Below are positions 10,887 to 22,265 of a stretch of 64,000 bases of DNA, piece by piece. Under the pieces are notes generated by a model. The model did not search any database. It saw only the letters and a list, made by a program, of their open reading frames with translations, and was not told the DNA's origin. How positions within the stretch are numbered: position 1 is the stretch's first letter; every line of letters starts with the position of its first letter. Source of the DNA: Lolium rigidum (taxonomy: Eukaryota; Streptophyta; Magnoliopsida; Poales; Poaceae); contig NC_061514.1 of NCBI RefSeq assembly GCF_022539505.1, positions 41,280,869 through 41,344,868 of the forward strand, in the 5' to 3' direction. A program made the translations under genes and the position numbers.

Positions 10887-12487
10887 TGATACGTCTCCGA
10901 CGTATCGATAATTTCTTGTGTTCCATGCCACATTATTGATGATATCTACATGTTTTATGCACACTTTATGTCATATTCGTGCATTTTCTGGAACTAACCT
11001 ATTAACAAGATGCCGATGTGCCAGTTGCTGTTTTCTACTGTTTTTGGTTTCAGAAATCCTAGTAACGAAATATTCTCGGAATTGGACGAAATCAACGCCC
11101 AGGGTCCTATTTTGCCACGAAGCTTCCAGAAGACCGAAGAGGAGACGAAGTGGGGCCACGAGGTGGCCAGACTATAGGGCGGCGCGGCCCAGGTCTTGGC
11201 CGCGCCGACCTATAGTGTGGGCCCCTCGTGTGGCCCCCTGACCTGCCCTTCCGCCTACAAATAGCCTTCGTCGCGAAACCCCCAGTACCGAGAGCCACGA
11301 TACGGAAAACCTTACTGAGACGCCGCCGCCGCCAATCCCATCTCGGGGATTCGGAGATCTCCTCCGGCACCCTCGTCGGAGAGGGGATTCATCTCCCGGA
11401 GGACTCTTCACCGCCATGGTCGCCTCCGGAGTGATGAGTGAGTAGTTCACCCCTGGACTATGGGTCCATAGCAGTAGCTAGATGGTTGTCTTCTCCTCAT
11501 TGTGCTTCATTGTTGGATCTTGTGAGCTGCCTAACATGATCAAGATCATCTATCCGTAATACTATATGTTGTGTTTGTCGGGATCCGATGGATAGAGAAT
11601 ACTATGTTATGTTAATTATCAAGTTATTACCTATGTGTTGTTTATGATCTTGCATGCTCTCCGTTATTAGTAGGGGCTCGGCCAAGTTTTTGCTCTTAAC
11701 TCCAAGAGGGAGTATTTATGCTCGATAGTGGGTTCATGCCTCCATTGAATCTGGGACGATGACGATGAAAGTTCTAAGGTTGTGGATGTGCTCGTTGCCA
11801 CTAGGGGTAAAACATTGATGCTATGTCTAAGGATGTAGTTATTGATTATATTACGCACCATACTTAATGCAATTGTCTCGTTGTTTTGCAACTTAATACT
11901 CGGAAGGGGTTTGGATGATAACCTCGAAGGTGGACTTTTTAGGCATAGATGCATGTCGGATAGCGGTCTATGTACTTTGTCGTAATGCCCAATTAAATCT
12001 CACTATATTTATCATGACATGTATGTGCATTGTTATGCCCTCTCTATTTGTCAATTGCCCGACTGTAATTTGTTCACCCAACATGCTTTTATCTTATGGG
12101 AGAGACACCTCTAGTGAACTGTGGACCCCGGTCCTATTCTTTACATCGCATACAATCTACTCGCAATACTTGTTTTACTCGTTTTCTCGCAAACAAACAT
12201 CTTCCACACAATACGGTTAATCCTTTGTTACAGCAAGCTCGGTGAGATTGACAACCTCACTGTTTCGTTGGGGCAAAGTACTTTGGTTGTGTTGTGCAGG
12301 TTCCACGTTGGCGCCGGAATCTCCGGTGTTGCACCGCACTACATCCCGCCGCCATCAACCTTCAACGTGCTTCTTGGCTCCTCCTGGTTCGATAAACCTT
12401 GGTTTCTTTCTGAGGGAAAACTTGCTGCTGTGCGCATCATACCTTCCTCTTGGGGTTCCCAACGAACGTGTGAGTTACACGCCATCA
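10887..12487 (+). repeat. E1 3' LTR (1601 bp)
   Basis: Pairs with 4324-5920. Ends CGCCATCA followed by the right target-site copy ctcga (12488-12492), after which chromovirus A pol resumes. Confidence 0.92.
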
Positions 12488-12492
12488 CTCGA

Positions 12493-12640
12493 CCAATGAC
12501 CCAATTGTTGAAGAAGGACAGAAAGTTCGAGTGGACCGATAAATGCGAAGAGAGCTTTCAACAGCTCAAGAGTAGACTAACAACAGCCCCAATCCTGATC
12601 ATGCCCGATATCGCAAAGCCCTTTGACGTATATTGCGACG
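12493..12640 (+). CDS. pol: Pol of chromovirus A, part 2: start of RNase H
   Basis: Continues directly from the RT connection interrupted at 4323. The frame reads through RPMTQLLKK, KFEWTDKCEESFQQLK and APILIMPDIAKPFDVYCD, which contains the first catalytic Asp of RNase H. Element B interrupts immediately after it at 12641. The last 16 bases (12625-12640) are duplicated at 22266-22281 on the other side of B, where the domain continues. Confidence 0.88.
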
Positions 12641-13183
12641 TGTCGAGGGTGCTCCTCGGCAATGCCCTCCGATAGGGGCTTAGGGTTGATGGAATCCTGC
12701 AAGCTGACACGAGACATCGGTACACAGACAAGCGGGGAGAGCGATTTACCCAGGTTCGGGGCCCTCGATGAGGTAAAACCCTTACGTCCCGCTCGTCTGT
12801 TCTTTGATTATGATGAAAACAGGTTACAATGGGGTGCCGAATACTTCGGCTGAGATCTAGTCGAGATTGGTGTTGCTAGGGTTACCTAGCTCTAAGCTTT
12901 TCCTCGGCTAAGGTTGCTAAGATTGTTCGTGTCCTCCAGCAGCCCCTCTCCCGGCCTTTATATAGGAGGCCGGGTCTCAAGAGGTCTAACCGAATACGAC
13001 TAGAATTACAGTAATTTAGATCCAATCTTTCCTTGTTTGTTCGCTCCCTTGTCTTGCCTGTCAAGGAATCTTCTGGTGCGCCGGCCTAGTGGCCCATCTA
13101 GCCTTCAGGTGTCTTCATGGGCCTCCAGTTGATCAATACAGGATAGGGCAACGTCGGTTACTCGAAGGGTAATGCCCACGTCA
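12641..13183 (-). repeat. Element B left LTR (3' LTR, 543 bp)
   Basis: On the plus strand begins TGTCGAGGGTGCTCC and ends CCCACGTCA. Aligns end to end with 21723-22265. Differences are concentrated at CTG/CTCG/CCG sites (for example 12897 versus 21983). Confidence 0.92.
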
Positions 13184-13196
13184 GTAGCCCCCGAGT
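13184..13196 (-). promoter_or_regulatory. Element B polypurine tract
   Basis: Reverse strand reads ACTCGGGGGCTAC immediately before the LTR start TGACGTGGG. A G-rich tract at the correct position for plus-strand priming. Confidence 0.6.
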
Positions 13197-14162
13197 GTCT
13201 AGCCGAAGATAATTCGGGTAGAGACTAATGCATGTTTTCTCCTGACATTCTTCTCCTTCATTGCTTTTGTTCATCTTGATTATGCTTCATCTTCTTTTTA
13301 TCGGGTGCGCTTCAGCGCTCCCGATGGGAGTAGCCCCCGAGTCTAGGTATGGATGCTTGCAATCCGTGCATAGACTCAAGTTGTACTACTCAAATACTTT
13401 CCTCTACCTAGATCTTCATAAGTCATCCGATATATTTTCTTTATGCAAAGGATAATGAGTAACGTGCCCAACTGTTGTTTGGTTAATTGCCGATGGCAAA
13501 ACACCGTTACCCTACACAGAATCAAGTCCCCGGGCATGATCCTGGAGTGCAAAAAACTTCTATCAGGTATGCATCACGAGCTCCCGATGGGAGTAATAGC
13601 CCCCGAGTGCCTGGGTGCACGCGCTTTGCAACCGAGTGCTGACTCAAACCTTCTTCCTTCGACTGCCCATTTTGTCGAGTCTTCATTTTATCGGGTGCGC
13701 GTCAGCGCTCCCGATGGGAGTAGCCCCCGAGTCTAGGTACGGATGCTTGTAATCCGTGCGTGGACTCGAATCCTTCATCCGATAACTTTTTATGTTTCCT
13801 TCGAATGCTTCCAAATTATGACATCATTGCTGACGTGTAACTGCTGCAAGCTGATTTGACGGGCCCATCATGACGAGCTAGCCCTAGCCCTGCTCAATCA
13901 GTTTTTTAGGGCTTGACCACTATACGCGTAACGACCGAGGTGGCTCCTCGATTTTCGCGCAATCGTGGGCGTAGTGAGCCGTCAATTCCTTCCCTTCCTC
14001 AAGCGCCACGTGCTTACTTCAATTTTTCCTTGAAATCTCCAAGGGACAAAAAATTCTCAATTTTCTCCACGGTTCCCGCAACATCTCCTCATTCTCCCTC
14101 TTCTTCCTTCTTTCGCCATTGTTGCGCCGCCGCCACAGTTTCAATCTTCCTCAGATCTCGCA
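13197..14162. repeat. Element B 3' noncoding region with dispersed CCCGATGGGAGTAGCCCCCGAG repeats
   Basis: A unit of about 80 bp beginning tttatcgggtgcgc and containing cccgatgggagtagcccc occurs at about 13297-13375 and 13687-13765. A partial copy lies at 13577-13620, and shorter echoes occur near 16915 and 17025. The unit is GC-rich and partly palindromic (gggtgcgc...gcgctccc). No gene is seen here. It lies upstream of the plus-strand gene and could hold its promoter. A TATA box was not evident. Confidence 0.6.
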
Positions 14163-17100
14163 ATGGTGAAGAAGAAGAACACCGCCGCCGCTGCTAGCTC
14201 CACCAGCGGAGGTGCCGCTGCCAAGTCCTCCTCTTCTCTTCCGAAGGGGAGCGCTCCAAACGCCCCTCCCCCAGCTCCGGCGCCGCCAGCGCCGTCGGGC
14301 TCGATGGCCAAACCTGGGGACTGGGTAGCTTCAACCGTCACCAAGCGCGACGAAAAGAGGTCTCGAAGCTTAGGATTGATATCCTCCGACGCGGGAGATG
14401 TGATCCTTCCAGGTGCGATCTCTCGGCCTGATCTCCCTGCTGGATTTTCTGTGATGTTCTTATCTTTTCTTCATCGAGGCCTTTCACTCCCCACTCATGG
14501 ATTCCTCCTCCATCTCTTGCGGACGTATGAAATCCAATTGTGGCAACTTACCCCCAACTCAATCCTCCATGTTGCTGTGTTCATCACCCTTTGCGAGGCG
14601 TTTTCGGGCATTGAACCTCATTTCGGGCTGTGGAAGAAGATCTTCTATGTGAAAAGATACAGCAGTAGTAATGGGTACTTTGTCACCGGAGGAGTAGGTT
14701 TTGTTGCTCGCTCAGAAGTTAATTACTTTAATTTTCCAATGAGAGAGTCTGTGCAAGGATGGAGGTTGAAATGGTTTTACGTTAAAGATTCCTCGTCACC
14801 CGAATGTCGACTCCCCTGCTATGCCGACATTACTGAAGCCAAGCCCAAGGACTCTTGGAAGAACATCCTCTCAGCCGACGAAAGGACCTCAGCCGAAGAA
14901 TTGTTCGCCAAATTCCTTCGAATCAAAGAGGCCGACGGCCAAACTATGATTGGTACGGAGGTGGCAGCAGCTTTCCGAAGCGCCGAATCCAACCGGCCAT
15001 GGCCAGAGTTCACCCGATGTGGTTGTACTCAGGTCCAAAGGATGAGACCAGGATCAATGCTGCCGATCTATCAGAAAAAGAGCTGCTTGACGAAGTTCGT
15101 CGTCTTACTTCCTTCAACCAGGAAGATTCGATTCCGCTGATCTCTTCTTATGCTCCCCTTGACGTTGATCATCCACCATCAGGGGTATTTTCCTTTTTTC
15201 ACATCTCTATTATAGCTCCTTGCTTAGCCGACATGATTACCTTTGTTCTTACTTGTCATTCTTCTTTGCCAGATCCCTATAGCTTCTGAAAATACACGTG
15301 ATTCACCGGGTGATACCTCTGAGGGGAAAGGCTCCTCAATCCCAGTAGATTTCCACACCATCGATCAAACAGGTTTAGAGGATGAATATAATGGTCCAAT
15401 GAATCTTGAAGTTGCCCGCGCTGATCTTCCCTCCTCAGCTCGATAATACTTGTATCGCAGATGGATCAGTGCGTAACGTCGACACTGATCGTGATACTTT
15501 TGTTGATGCAGCTGCGGATGGGGTCAGAGCTTCTCCTGCGAAGAGATCAACCGGCGGTTTTGCCGATGAAGATGATCTCTTCGACATGTAAGTAGTTCCT
15601 TTCTGAAAGTTATACTGTGCCTTTTTTACCTTCCATACTTCGTTATAATCACAAGTCGATCGTTTACTTTTGCAATGACGAGGGCTTTATCGAGCCTCCT
15701 CCTAAAAAGGCCAAATCCGATGCTCGTTTCGCCGGCCGTGGTGGCTTCCGAAGCTTCGGCTCCTAAGGCTGCCCCCATGGCTCAAGCATCGACTGCGTCT
15801 TCCCTTTCCAAAGGGAAGGATATTTCTCCAACTGCTGCTACTGCGGCTCCTTTTTCTGTAAGTCCTCTTCTGATCTTAAAACAAATTCCTTGGAGCGTGC
15901 CCTGTTTAATTGTTTTTCTTTCTCTCTTTAAGGACCTGCGTGGCGTTATCTCCTCTCTGGAGGTTTTCACCTCTCGATTCACTTCTCTAGAGGCTGACAA
16001 AGTTCGGCTGCAAAAAGAAGTCGAATCTTCCTCCTCAAAACTGGATGGCGCAGTCAAGATAGCTGCCGCGGCTCGCCAAGAGATTGATTCTCTGAAGGAG
16101 GAGCTGGCCAAACTGAAAGGGAAGCTGAAGGAAGAAGAAGCATCCAGGCTGGTAGCTGAGGCTCGAGCAGCCGAAAAGGATGAAGTCCTTCGTCAATCTT
16201 CTTTGGCCTTGCTTGGTAATCTCTAACATACTTTTGTCGGGAGACGTTCTTATGGATTTAAACTTTTTGTCAATGACTGAATTTTTTTCCTTCTTTTGTG
16301 TTGCGAGAGGCAGCAAACATTCCCGTCGATGCCCCGGAAAGAGTTCCAAATAATTCCCCGGCGAACGCGGTGTCAACGATTCTCGCTTCTCACCAGCTTA
16401 CACAAGAGCTTCTTGTGAAGGGGAAGGGTGTTCTGGCGCGGATGCACTCGATGATCTTCCCCAAGATTAATCAAGAGAAGACCCTGGGACAGCTGATCGA
16501 TACCTTCGCGGTTGACACCAAGGAGGTCATCGAGGTATTCAAGCGTACATCGCGCACTTTTGGTGCTGTCCTAGCCTTCCAGCTTATGATGGGTTACGGC
16601 TTTAAGGGTGACATCGAGGAAATGACTAAGGGGCTTCCAAAAGGGCAAGACGGGCAGCCTGTTGATTTGAGCACCTTTAAGGCATCTGCTCTTACTTGTG
16701 CCCATCGCGCTTCTTGAACCGGTTTCATCAAGGAAATCATCGATCGGCCCTAGTTCATCGACTCAAACACAAGCCTTCCTTGATTCTTGTACCAAACTTG
16801 TGCCTTGAGTTGATGCGAAACATTGCTCTGCCGCCAAACTCATGTTTTTGTAATAAACTTCGTGCTAGCATTTGCTGTAGGCCCAGTTTTGCTATGATAT
16901 CACTTTCTTGCACTTCTCCCGATGGGAGTTATTTTGGACGTTGGGTTGTACCATATCCATCACTTTTTTATAGCCAGTACTTCTTGCAGGTCTTCCCAGT
17001 GCCCTCATTTGCAGACGACTCGTCGGGTGCGCTTCCTGAAAGCGATCGGATCCAGCGCATGAAAGACCGAATAACACGGATGGAGAAGGATTTACGCAAG

Positions 17101-17764
17101 CACTTATGCCTTAGCTGCCATCGTCAATAAAAAGAGCGAGATTGCAGCCGACGTGGAGCGGTACATTCTTGGCGAGCTGCATAAGGCTACCGAAAGTTTA
17201 AACCGTAAGTTTCTTGATCCTTTGCCTGCTTGCTAGCAACTTCTTGTCCGAGTCTTTTACTAATTCTTTTGGCAGATCATAGCGTTGAACCCTGCGGAAG
17301 AGAACAAGCGGATACACGAGCGGGTGCATGCTTTGACTCAGCTTTCCTCATCCGAAGAGATTTTCTGGCGGGAACACTCGAAGGCTTCGGCCGTCGTCAA
17401 ATTTCAAGATCGAGTGCAACAGGTCCACCAGTTCTTCGACAAGTGCTACAAGGCCATGAGGGTAGTTTGGAAAACAATGTTTCCTCTGAATGCAGTTCCC
17501 CCTACCCTTTTGACTTTGATGTCTGAATTTGGAAGTGCCAAGAAGGTTCGGGAGCTAGTAAGATCTCAAGTCTTTGCAGGGGCCAAATGTACGCTTGCCC
17601 TTGTGCTTGCTTGTTATCCTTCAGCTTGCTTGCTGTCTATTGCCAACACAATCGGTGATTTCGAGGAGCTGTACCCGAAGGTTTTAGCTCCTGCTCATGT
17701 AATTGTCGACAGGCTTGAGGAGATGTCAAAGGTACCTGAGGAAAAGGAAACTCCGCAAGGGTGA
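14163..17764 (+). CDS. Antisense spliced gene of element B (PF04195-like 'putative gypsy type transposon' domain)
   Basis: Begins MVKKKNTAAAASS with an Ala/Ser/Pro-rich leader. A conserved domain follows at about residues 60-230 (FLHRGLSLPTHGFLL, SILHVAVFITLCEAF, PHFGLWKKIFYV and FNFPMRESVQGW regions). I recognise it as the plant 'putative gypsy type transposon' (Transposase_28) family, whose function is unknown. Later exons encode a Glu/Lys-rich coiled coil (about 15940-16215), a domain at 16315-16715 (VLARMHSMIFPKI, FKRTSRTFGAVL), another short coiled coil (17035-17160) and a final exon at about 17282-17764. Plausible introns begin at 15592, 15859, 16217 and 17202 (GT) and end before 15937, 16312 and 17277 (AG). 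A frame break at 14975-14977 falls at a CTG-type site. A stop at 16715 suggests further decay or alternative splicing. Exon edges are my inference. Confidence 0.7.
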
Positions 17765-18554
17765 TGTAAAGGTGTAAAGTTACTTTTGTAAATTGTATTG
17801 GCTAATTCATCCGAGTGTTCGGGTTTTTTGGGCCAAAAACTTCTTATCTGGTTGGTACATGAATGTGTACTTTTACCATGCCGTTGGCAAATATTTAAAG
17901 GGGCGAAGCTTAATTGCCCGTTGGATGTATGAGTACTAGTTGGTTAGCAAATCATTATGAGTGATCAGCTCGTGTTGCAGGTTTTGCTAAACTCGTTGTA
18001 TGCGCAACTTTGCTTTCAACCGTTTGTAAATTTCGACGAGTCATTCCCGAATTTTTCGGGTGTAATGGTTCTCGCCGATAAGCCCGTTGCTCTCCGATAT
18101 TTCCATAAGTGAAATATCGAGCGTGGGTTGTGTGTAAGTTTTTCCAAACTCTTGCTTTATACGGCACTCGTAGAGGCATCGCAGCGAGAGGGAAAGGTGA
18201 CGTCATTGTAGCACTCGTAGAGGCTTTTTGGAGCACGATCTTCCGCCCTGTACTATGTTTGCATAGTGATGGGGCTTAGAAGTTTGTAGTTACTGCAATG
18301 CTTAACAAGAATCGAAGCTTTAAGTTCTTATTAATAAGGTAAGCACGATGCTAGAGGGCGAAAAGAGGAAGGCCCTGTTTATAATGAAGGGAAAGAAAGA
18401 AAGTAAAGGCTGGTAAACTGCTTAGTCAAGGAAGGGGTTCTTTTCTTCTTCTGGCTTCTTCTCCGCGTTAGTGATTGCTGCAGCGTTGCTGGTTTCATCA
18501 GGGGTTTGAGCGGTGGTTGCCAGCGTCTTGCTTTCTCCTAAACCTTCTGTGCCA
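17765..18554. other. Intergenic part of element B where RT, RNase H and integrase would be expected
   Basis: I see no pol motif in any frame here. The convergent plus-strand gene and minus-strand gag-protease simply end facing each other. Scattered short ORFs are not supported. Confidence 0.6.
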
Positions 18555-19664
18555 TCAACGACTCGAACCCTTTGCCGCCGAAGCTTCGCCGCCGAAGCTT
18601 CGCTGCCGAAGCTTCGCCGAAGCTTTAAGGGCGAGAGCGGCTGGCTTCTTCTTTATTTCCCGGCCATCTTTTTCTTCCTTGATCTCTCGTAAAGACAGCT
18701 TGGGCGGAAGGTCGATGATTTCTTGTTGTTTCCCGAACTTCGCAGCAATCCTCTGAAAGTCGCGATCACAATTGTCCGAGCGCGAAAAACTTCCATAGAC
18801 TGTGATGTTTGTCCCATTATTCCCAGGCATTTTCAGCTTGAGGTATGCATAATGTGGTACAGCCATGAACTTGGCATACGCTGGTCTCCCGAGTATAGCG
18901 TGATACTGCGACTCCCAGTTCACCACTTCAAACTCGATTTTTTCCTTCCTGAAATTATCGGCTCTACCGAAGATAACATTCAGGTAAACTTTGCCAAGAG
19001 AGTGGCCCGGTGCGGTTGGAAGGATCCCGTGGAAGCAGGTGTCTATTTCTTCCAGCATGCTCATGGTGATCCCCATGCTTCTGATTGTGTCGACGAATAT
19101 CAGGTTTAGTCCGCTTCCACCATCCATGAAGACTTTGCTCATCTTGAACCCCCCAATTTGTGCTTCGACTACCAATGCGGCATGTCCGGGTTTTGGTATG
19201 GTCATCGGGTGATCTGCTCGACTAAATGTAATGTTCTGAGAAGACCAATCGACGTATTCAGGGATATTTGCCATGATGCTTTCTGCCAAGTTGATCTCTC
19301 GGGTGAGCTTCTTCATCTCCCTTTTCGAAACACCTGTCCTGTGGATCATGCTCATCTGCCCACGTGGTGGTGGAAACGCCTCGTTGGGTTGATGGGTTTG
19401 AGCCTGTTGGACTTGATGCTGCGGTGGAGGTGGGGGTGGTGGTGGTAGCTGTTGCTGACCTGACTGCTGGATGAGTTTGTGCATGTCAAGGAACTGCCGA
19501 CAGTCCCTCAGCAGGTGACTTGACTTCGTCTTGCCGTCTTTGGAATCGACATACGAATGTAGGTAACAGGGGGCGTTGACCTGTTCGGCGTAAGGTAGTT
19601 CGGGAGTTCTCTCGTCGTCGTGGTTTATAGTTACCACGGTTCCTAGAGTTGTTCCGGTTACCAT
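18555..19664 (-). CDS. Element B gag C-terminus and aspartic protease
   Basis: The frame reads from a spacer rich in P and Q (residues about 70-110) into a protease domain with HAALVVEAQIGGF, the active-site motif VFMDGGSGLNLIF (Asp-Gly-Gly in place of the commoner Asp-Ser/Thr-Gly) and ILGRPAYAKFMAVPHY. The C-terminus contains a short imperfect repeat of gccgaagcttcg at DNA level (about 18575-18625). It stops at 18555 without continuing into RT. Such gag-protease-only coding fits a non-autonomous Tat-lineage derivative. Confidence 0.8.
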   Translation of the reverse strand: MVTGTTLGTVVTINHDDERTPELPYAEQVNAPCYLHSYVDSKDGKTKSSHLLRDCRQFLDMHKLIQQSGQQQLPPPPPPPPQHQVQQAQTHQPNEAFPPPRGQMSMIHRTGVSKREMKKLTREINLAESIMANIPEYVDWSSQNITFSRADHPMTIPKPGHAALVVEAQIGGFKMSKVFMDGGSGLNLIFVDTIRSMGITMSMLEEIDTCFHGILPTAPGHSLGKVYLNVIFGRADNFRKEKIEFEVVNWESQYHAILGRPAYAKFMAVPHYAYLKLKMPGNNGTNITVYGSFSRSDNCDRDFQRIAAKFGKQQEIIDLPPKLSLREIKEEKDGREIKKKPAALALKASAKLRQRSFGGEASAAKGSSR

Positions 19665-19846
19665 CGTGCCTGTCGTCTCGATCGTCCTGCCGATCGGAAT
19701 ACCCTGCGGCTACCAGATTGTTGTCATCGTAGTTGCGGTTTTTCCTTCTCTTGTGACGATCCCTTCGGCCACCCGAGTCGTGCTTCGGCTGGTCATCGTC
19801 TTCGTCATCACTACGCTGCCGTGGCCTTCGTACGTTATCCTCACCA

Positions 19847-21664
19847 TCAGCCCAGCTCGTTGGCGATTTCCATTAGCTTGGTTATGGTTTTTGGCTTTTT
19901 GCGCCCGAGTTCTTCTATGTAACTTTCCCGCTGAACGCCGTCGCTGAAAGCGTCGATTGCTCCGTCGACAGATACGTCTTCGGCGGCGTTGAGGAGCTTC
20001 GTGAATCTCCCGATGTATGAACGCATTGACTCCTTCGGCTTCTGCCGACAGTTCCGTAGCTCTTCGATCCCGACGGGCCTCTTGTATGTTGCTTGGAAAT
20101 TGGCAACGAAGGCGTCTACTAGGTCGTCCCATGATTTGACAGAACCTTTCGGCAGCTCCCTTAGCCAGGCCCGTGCTGAATCTTTCAAGTAGAGCTGTAA
20201 ACACTGCATTGCCGCTATCTGGTTTCCTTTGTGCAAGATCACAGTCTGCAAGTAGTCGTCTATCCATGATCTTGGTTCTTGCTGCCCATCGTATTTGGCA
20301 GCGTCGGTAGGAGTAGGCTTAAACTTTTTGGGCGGCATTGCTTCGCGGATCTTGTAACTTAGACAATCGGCTCCCCTGAGTTCGTCGTCGTACTCCTGGT
20401 CTTCATCCGAAGAATCACTGTCATCGTCCTTTCTAGCGGCGCGTCGCCGCCTTGCTTTGTCGATCTTGCTCTGAGTGATTTCGTCCCGAGCATCCCTCGC
20501 ATGATGTTTCGACCCACTGCCTTGGTAGGTGGTCTTTTCCTTTGACGGGACTAGGTTGTTCCCCAATATTGCGAGGCTTTCTAGGGCGCCTCGATGAGCT
20601 TGAGCCATGGATCCTTCGGGGCGCTGGTTGATGAGGTAAGCGGCGAGGTTGGCCGTTGCTCCTGCAACGGTTTTTTGCCGTGGCATGCCCGCGGTATCCG
20701 TAGTCATAAAGGATTTAGTCAGATTCGATGTTATCTCTCTGGCGTCATCTTCCGAAAGCCTCGATATCCTTGACCGGTGCTTGCCTGCTCCCTGAGTGTT
20801 TCGGGAGGCACTCCCTTGTGAGCCCCTTTGTCGTTCGCTGGATCGATCCGCTGCAGATAAGCGTCTCTCCAGGGAGGCTTGCTCTTTCGACAGGTGCTCC
20901 CGGTTCTTCTCTAGTATGGAGCGATAAGCATTGAGGGTTCCAACCGAAGTCCCCGCGGGAGCGGCGTGTTTTTGAGTACTGCTGCCCTTGCCGCTGCCCA
21001 CTCCTCATCCGCGATGGTGTAATCGCCGTCGCGGTTGCTGGCGCTGTTTTCAAAACTCGCCCTTCTACTGGAACGAGGGGTATGGTCCTCGTCACCTCTA
21101 CGCCTTGTGTTTCCCGTGTTATTGGCGACATAAACCTGATGGTGTGCCGGTCTTTGGGTGATTCCCTGGACGGTGCTGTCGATACTGTCCTCTCCCGACG
21201 AATATTGGGCGTTGCAGATGAACGGCGTGTCGCTCGATCCCAGCCCGTGCTTGGTGTCACAGTTCAGGCAGTAGTACGAGGTTAATTCCGAAGACGTGAG
21301 ATCGTCAGACCCTACCGACATGGAGGATACCGAGCGGGGAGTCGAGGGCGCTGGTGAGCACGTTGATTCTGTCAGACCAGCCGACAGATCGGGGTGATGA
21401 TGGTGCGCTTGACCTCGTCGATCCGGAGGTGGGAGATTCCAGCAATCGAAGGATTCCTTCTGCGTTGACGTTGTAGTGGACGCTGCCGAAGGTCATCTCC
21501 ATGTTCCCTTGTAGATCTGAAAAGTTCGAGCGGGAGGAATCACTGTGTGGACTAAACTCGTAGGAGCCGAATCGAATCGGGCTTCCCAGGATTGGCGACG
21601 ATGGAGTCGACGAAGTCGCCGATGGAGTTGCCGGCGAATTTGCCGGCGAAACGACCGATGTCAT
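19847..21664 (-). pseudogene. gag: Element B gag, split over three frames
   Basis: Probable start is at 21664 (MTSVVSPANSPATPS), followed by a Ser/Pro-rich N-terminus. A frame change near 21310 leads to 21299-20911 (LTSSELTSYYCLNCDTKHG), and another near 20950 leads to 20940-19847. The capsid-like domain is at about 20340-19850: PRSWIDDYLQTVILHKG, ARAWLRELPKGSVKSW, FVANFQATYKRP, the CRQKPKESMRSYIGRF region and ITKLMEIANELG. The last frame ends at 19847 near GAGCTGGGC, and the reading frame resumes in the protease ORF. The breaks lie in or near CTG/CAG contexts. Role: structural particle protein. Confidence 0.78.
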
Positions 21665-21703
21665 GATCGGAGCTGCCGATGTCCTGCCTTGTGCCGACAG
21701 GCT

Positions 21704-21722
21704 TCCCACAGACGGCGCCAAT
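21704..21722 (-). promoter_or_regulatory. Element B primer-binding site
   Basis: Minus strand reads TGGCGCCGTCTGTGGGA two bases after the 5' LTR end (CTCGACA AT). It begins TGGCGCC, as tRNA-type Gypsy primer sites do. I do not assign the tRNA. Confidence 0.7.
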
Positions 21723-22265
21723 TGTCGAGGGTGCTCCTCGGCAATGCCCTCCGATAGGGGCTTAGGGTTGATGGAATCCTGCAAGCTGACACGAGACATC
21801 GGTACACAGACAAGCGGGGAGAGCGATTTACCCAGGTTCGGGGCCCTCGATGAGGTAAAACCCTTACGTCCTGCCTCGTCTGTTCTTTGATTATGATGAA
21901 AACAGGTTACAATGGGGTGCCGAATACTTCGGCTGAGATCTAGTCGAGATTGGTGTTGCTAGGGTTACCTAGCTCTAAGCTTTTCCTGGCTAAGGTTGCT
22001 AAGATTGTTCGTGTCCTTCGATAGCCCCTCTCCTGGCCTTTATATAGGAGGCCAGGTCTCAAGGGTCCTAACCGAATACGACTAGAATTACAGTAATTTA
22101 GATCCAATCTTTCCTTGTTTGTTCGCTCCCTTGTCTTGCCTATCAAGGAATCTTCTGGTGCGCCGGCCTAGTGGCCCATCTAGCCTTCAGGTGTCTTCAT
22201 GGGCCTCCAGCTGATCAATACAGGATAGGGCAACATCGGTTACTCGAAGGGTAATGCCCACGTCA
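21723..22265 (-). repeat. Element B right LTR (5' LTR, 543 bp)
   Basis: Same boundaries as the left LTR: TGTCGAGGG... to ...CCCACGTCA on the plus strand. Confidence 0.92.

Larger units (their letters stand above)
4324..12487 (+). mobile_element. E1: complete non-autonomous Athila-lineage LTR retrotransposon (Sabrina/WHAM-like)
   Basis: 8164 bp, bounded by LTRs 4324-5920 and 10887-12487, both TG...CA, with target duplication ctcga. A primer-binding site follows the 5' LTR and a polypurine tract precedes the 3' LTR. The internal region encodes only gag and a protease-like domain; about 2.6 kb of noncoding sequence occupies the place where pol would be. Overall size, LTR size and LTR start (TGATACGTCTCC) fit the abundant Triticeae Sabrina-type families. 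I name the family by resemblance only. The element must depend on RT and integrase supplied in trans. Confidence 0.88.
12641..22265 (-). mobile_element. Element B: Gypsy (Tat-lineage-like) with gag-protease and antisense gene, no RT/integrase
   Basis: LTRs 12641-13183 and 21723-22265 are both 543 bp. Transcription direction is minus: primer-binding site next to the right LTR, polypurine tract next to the left LTR, gag-protease on the minus strand at 21664-18555. The left third carries a multi-exon plus-strand gene (14163-17764) of the type seen antisense in Tat-lineage elements. Reverse transcriptase, RNase H and integrase are absent between 18555 and 17764. Flanked by a 16-bp duplication (12625-12640, 22266-22281) instead of the usual 4-6 bp. 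Non-autonomous by content. Confidence 0.85.

Noticed and set aside
18723..19448. Plus-strand ORFs opposite the element B protease
   Set aside because: Shadows of the well-supported minus-strand gag-protease frame.
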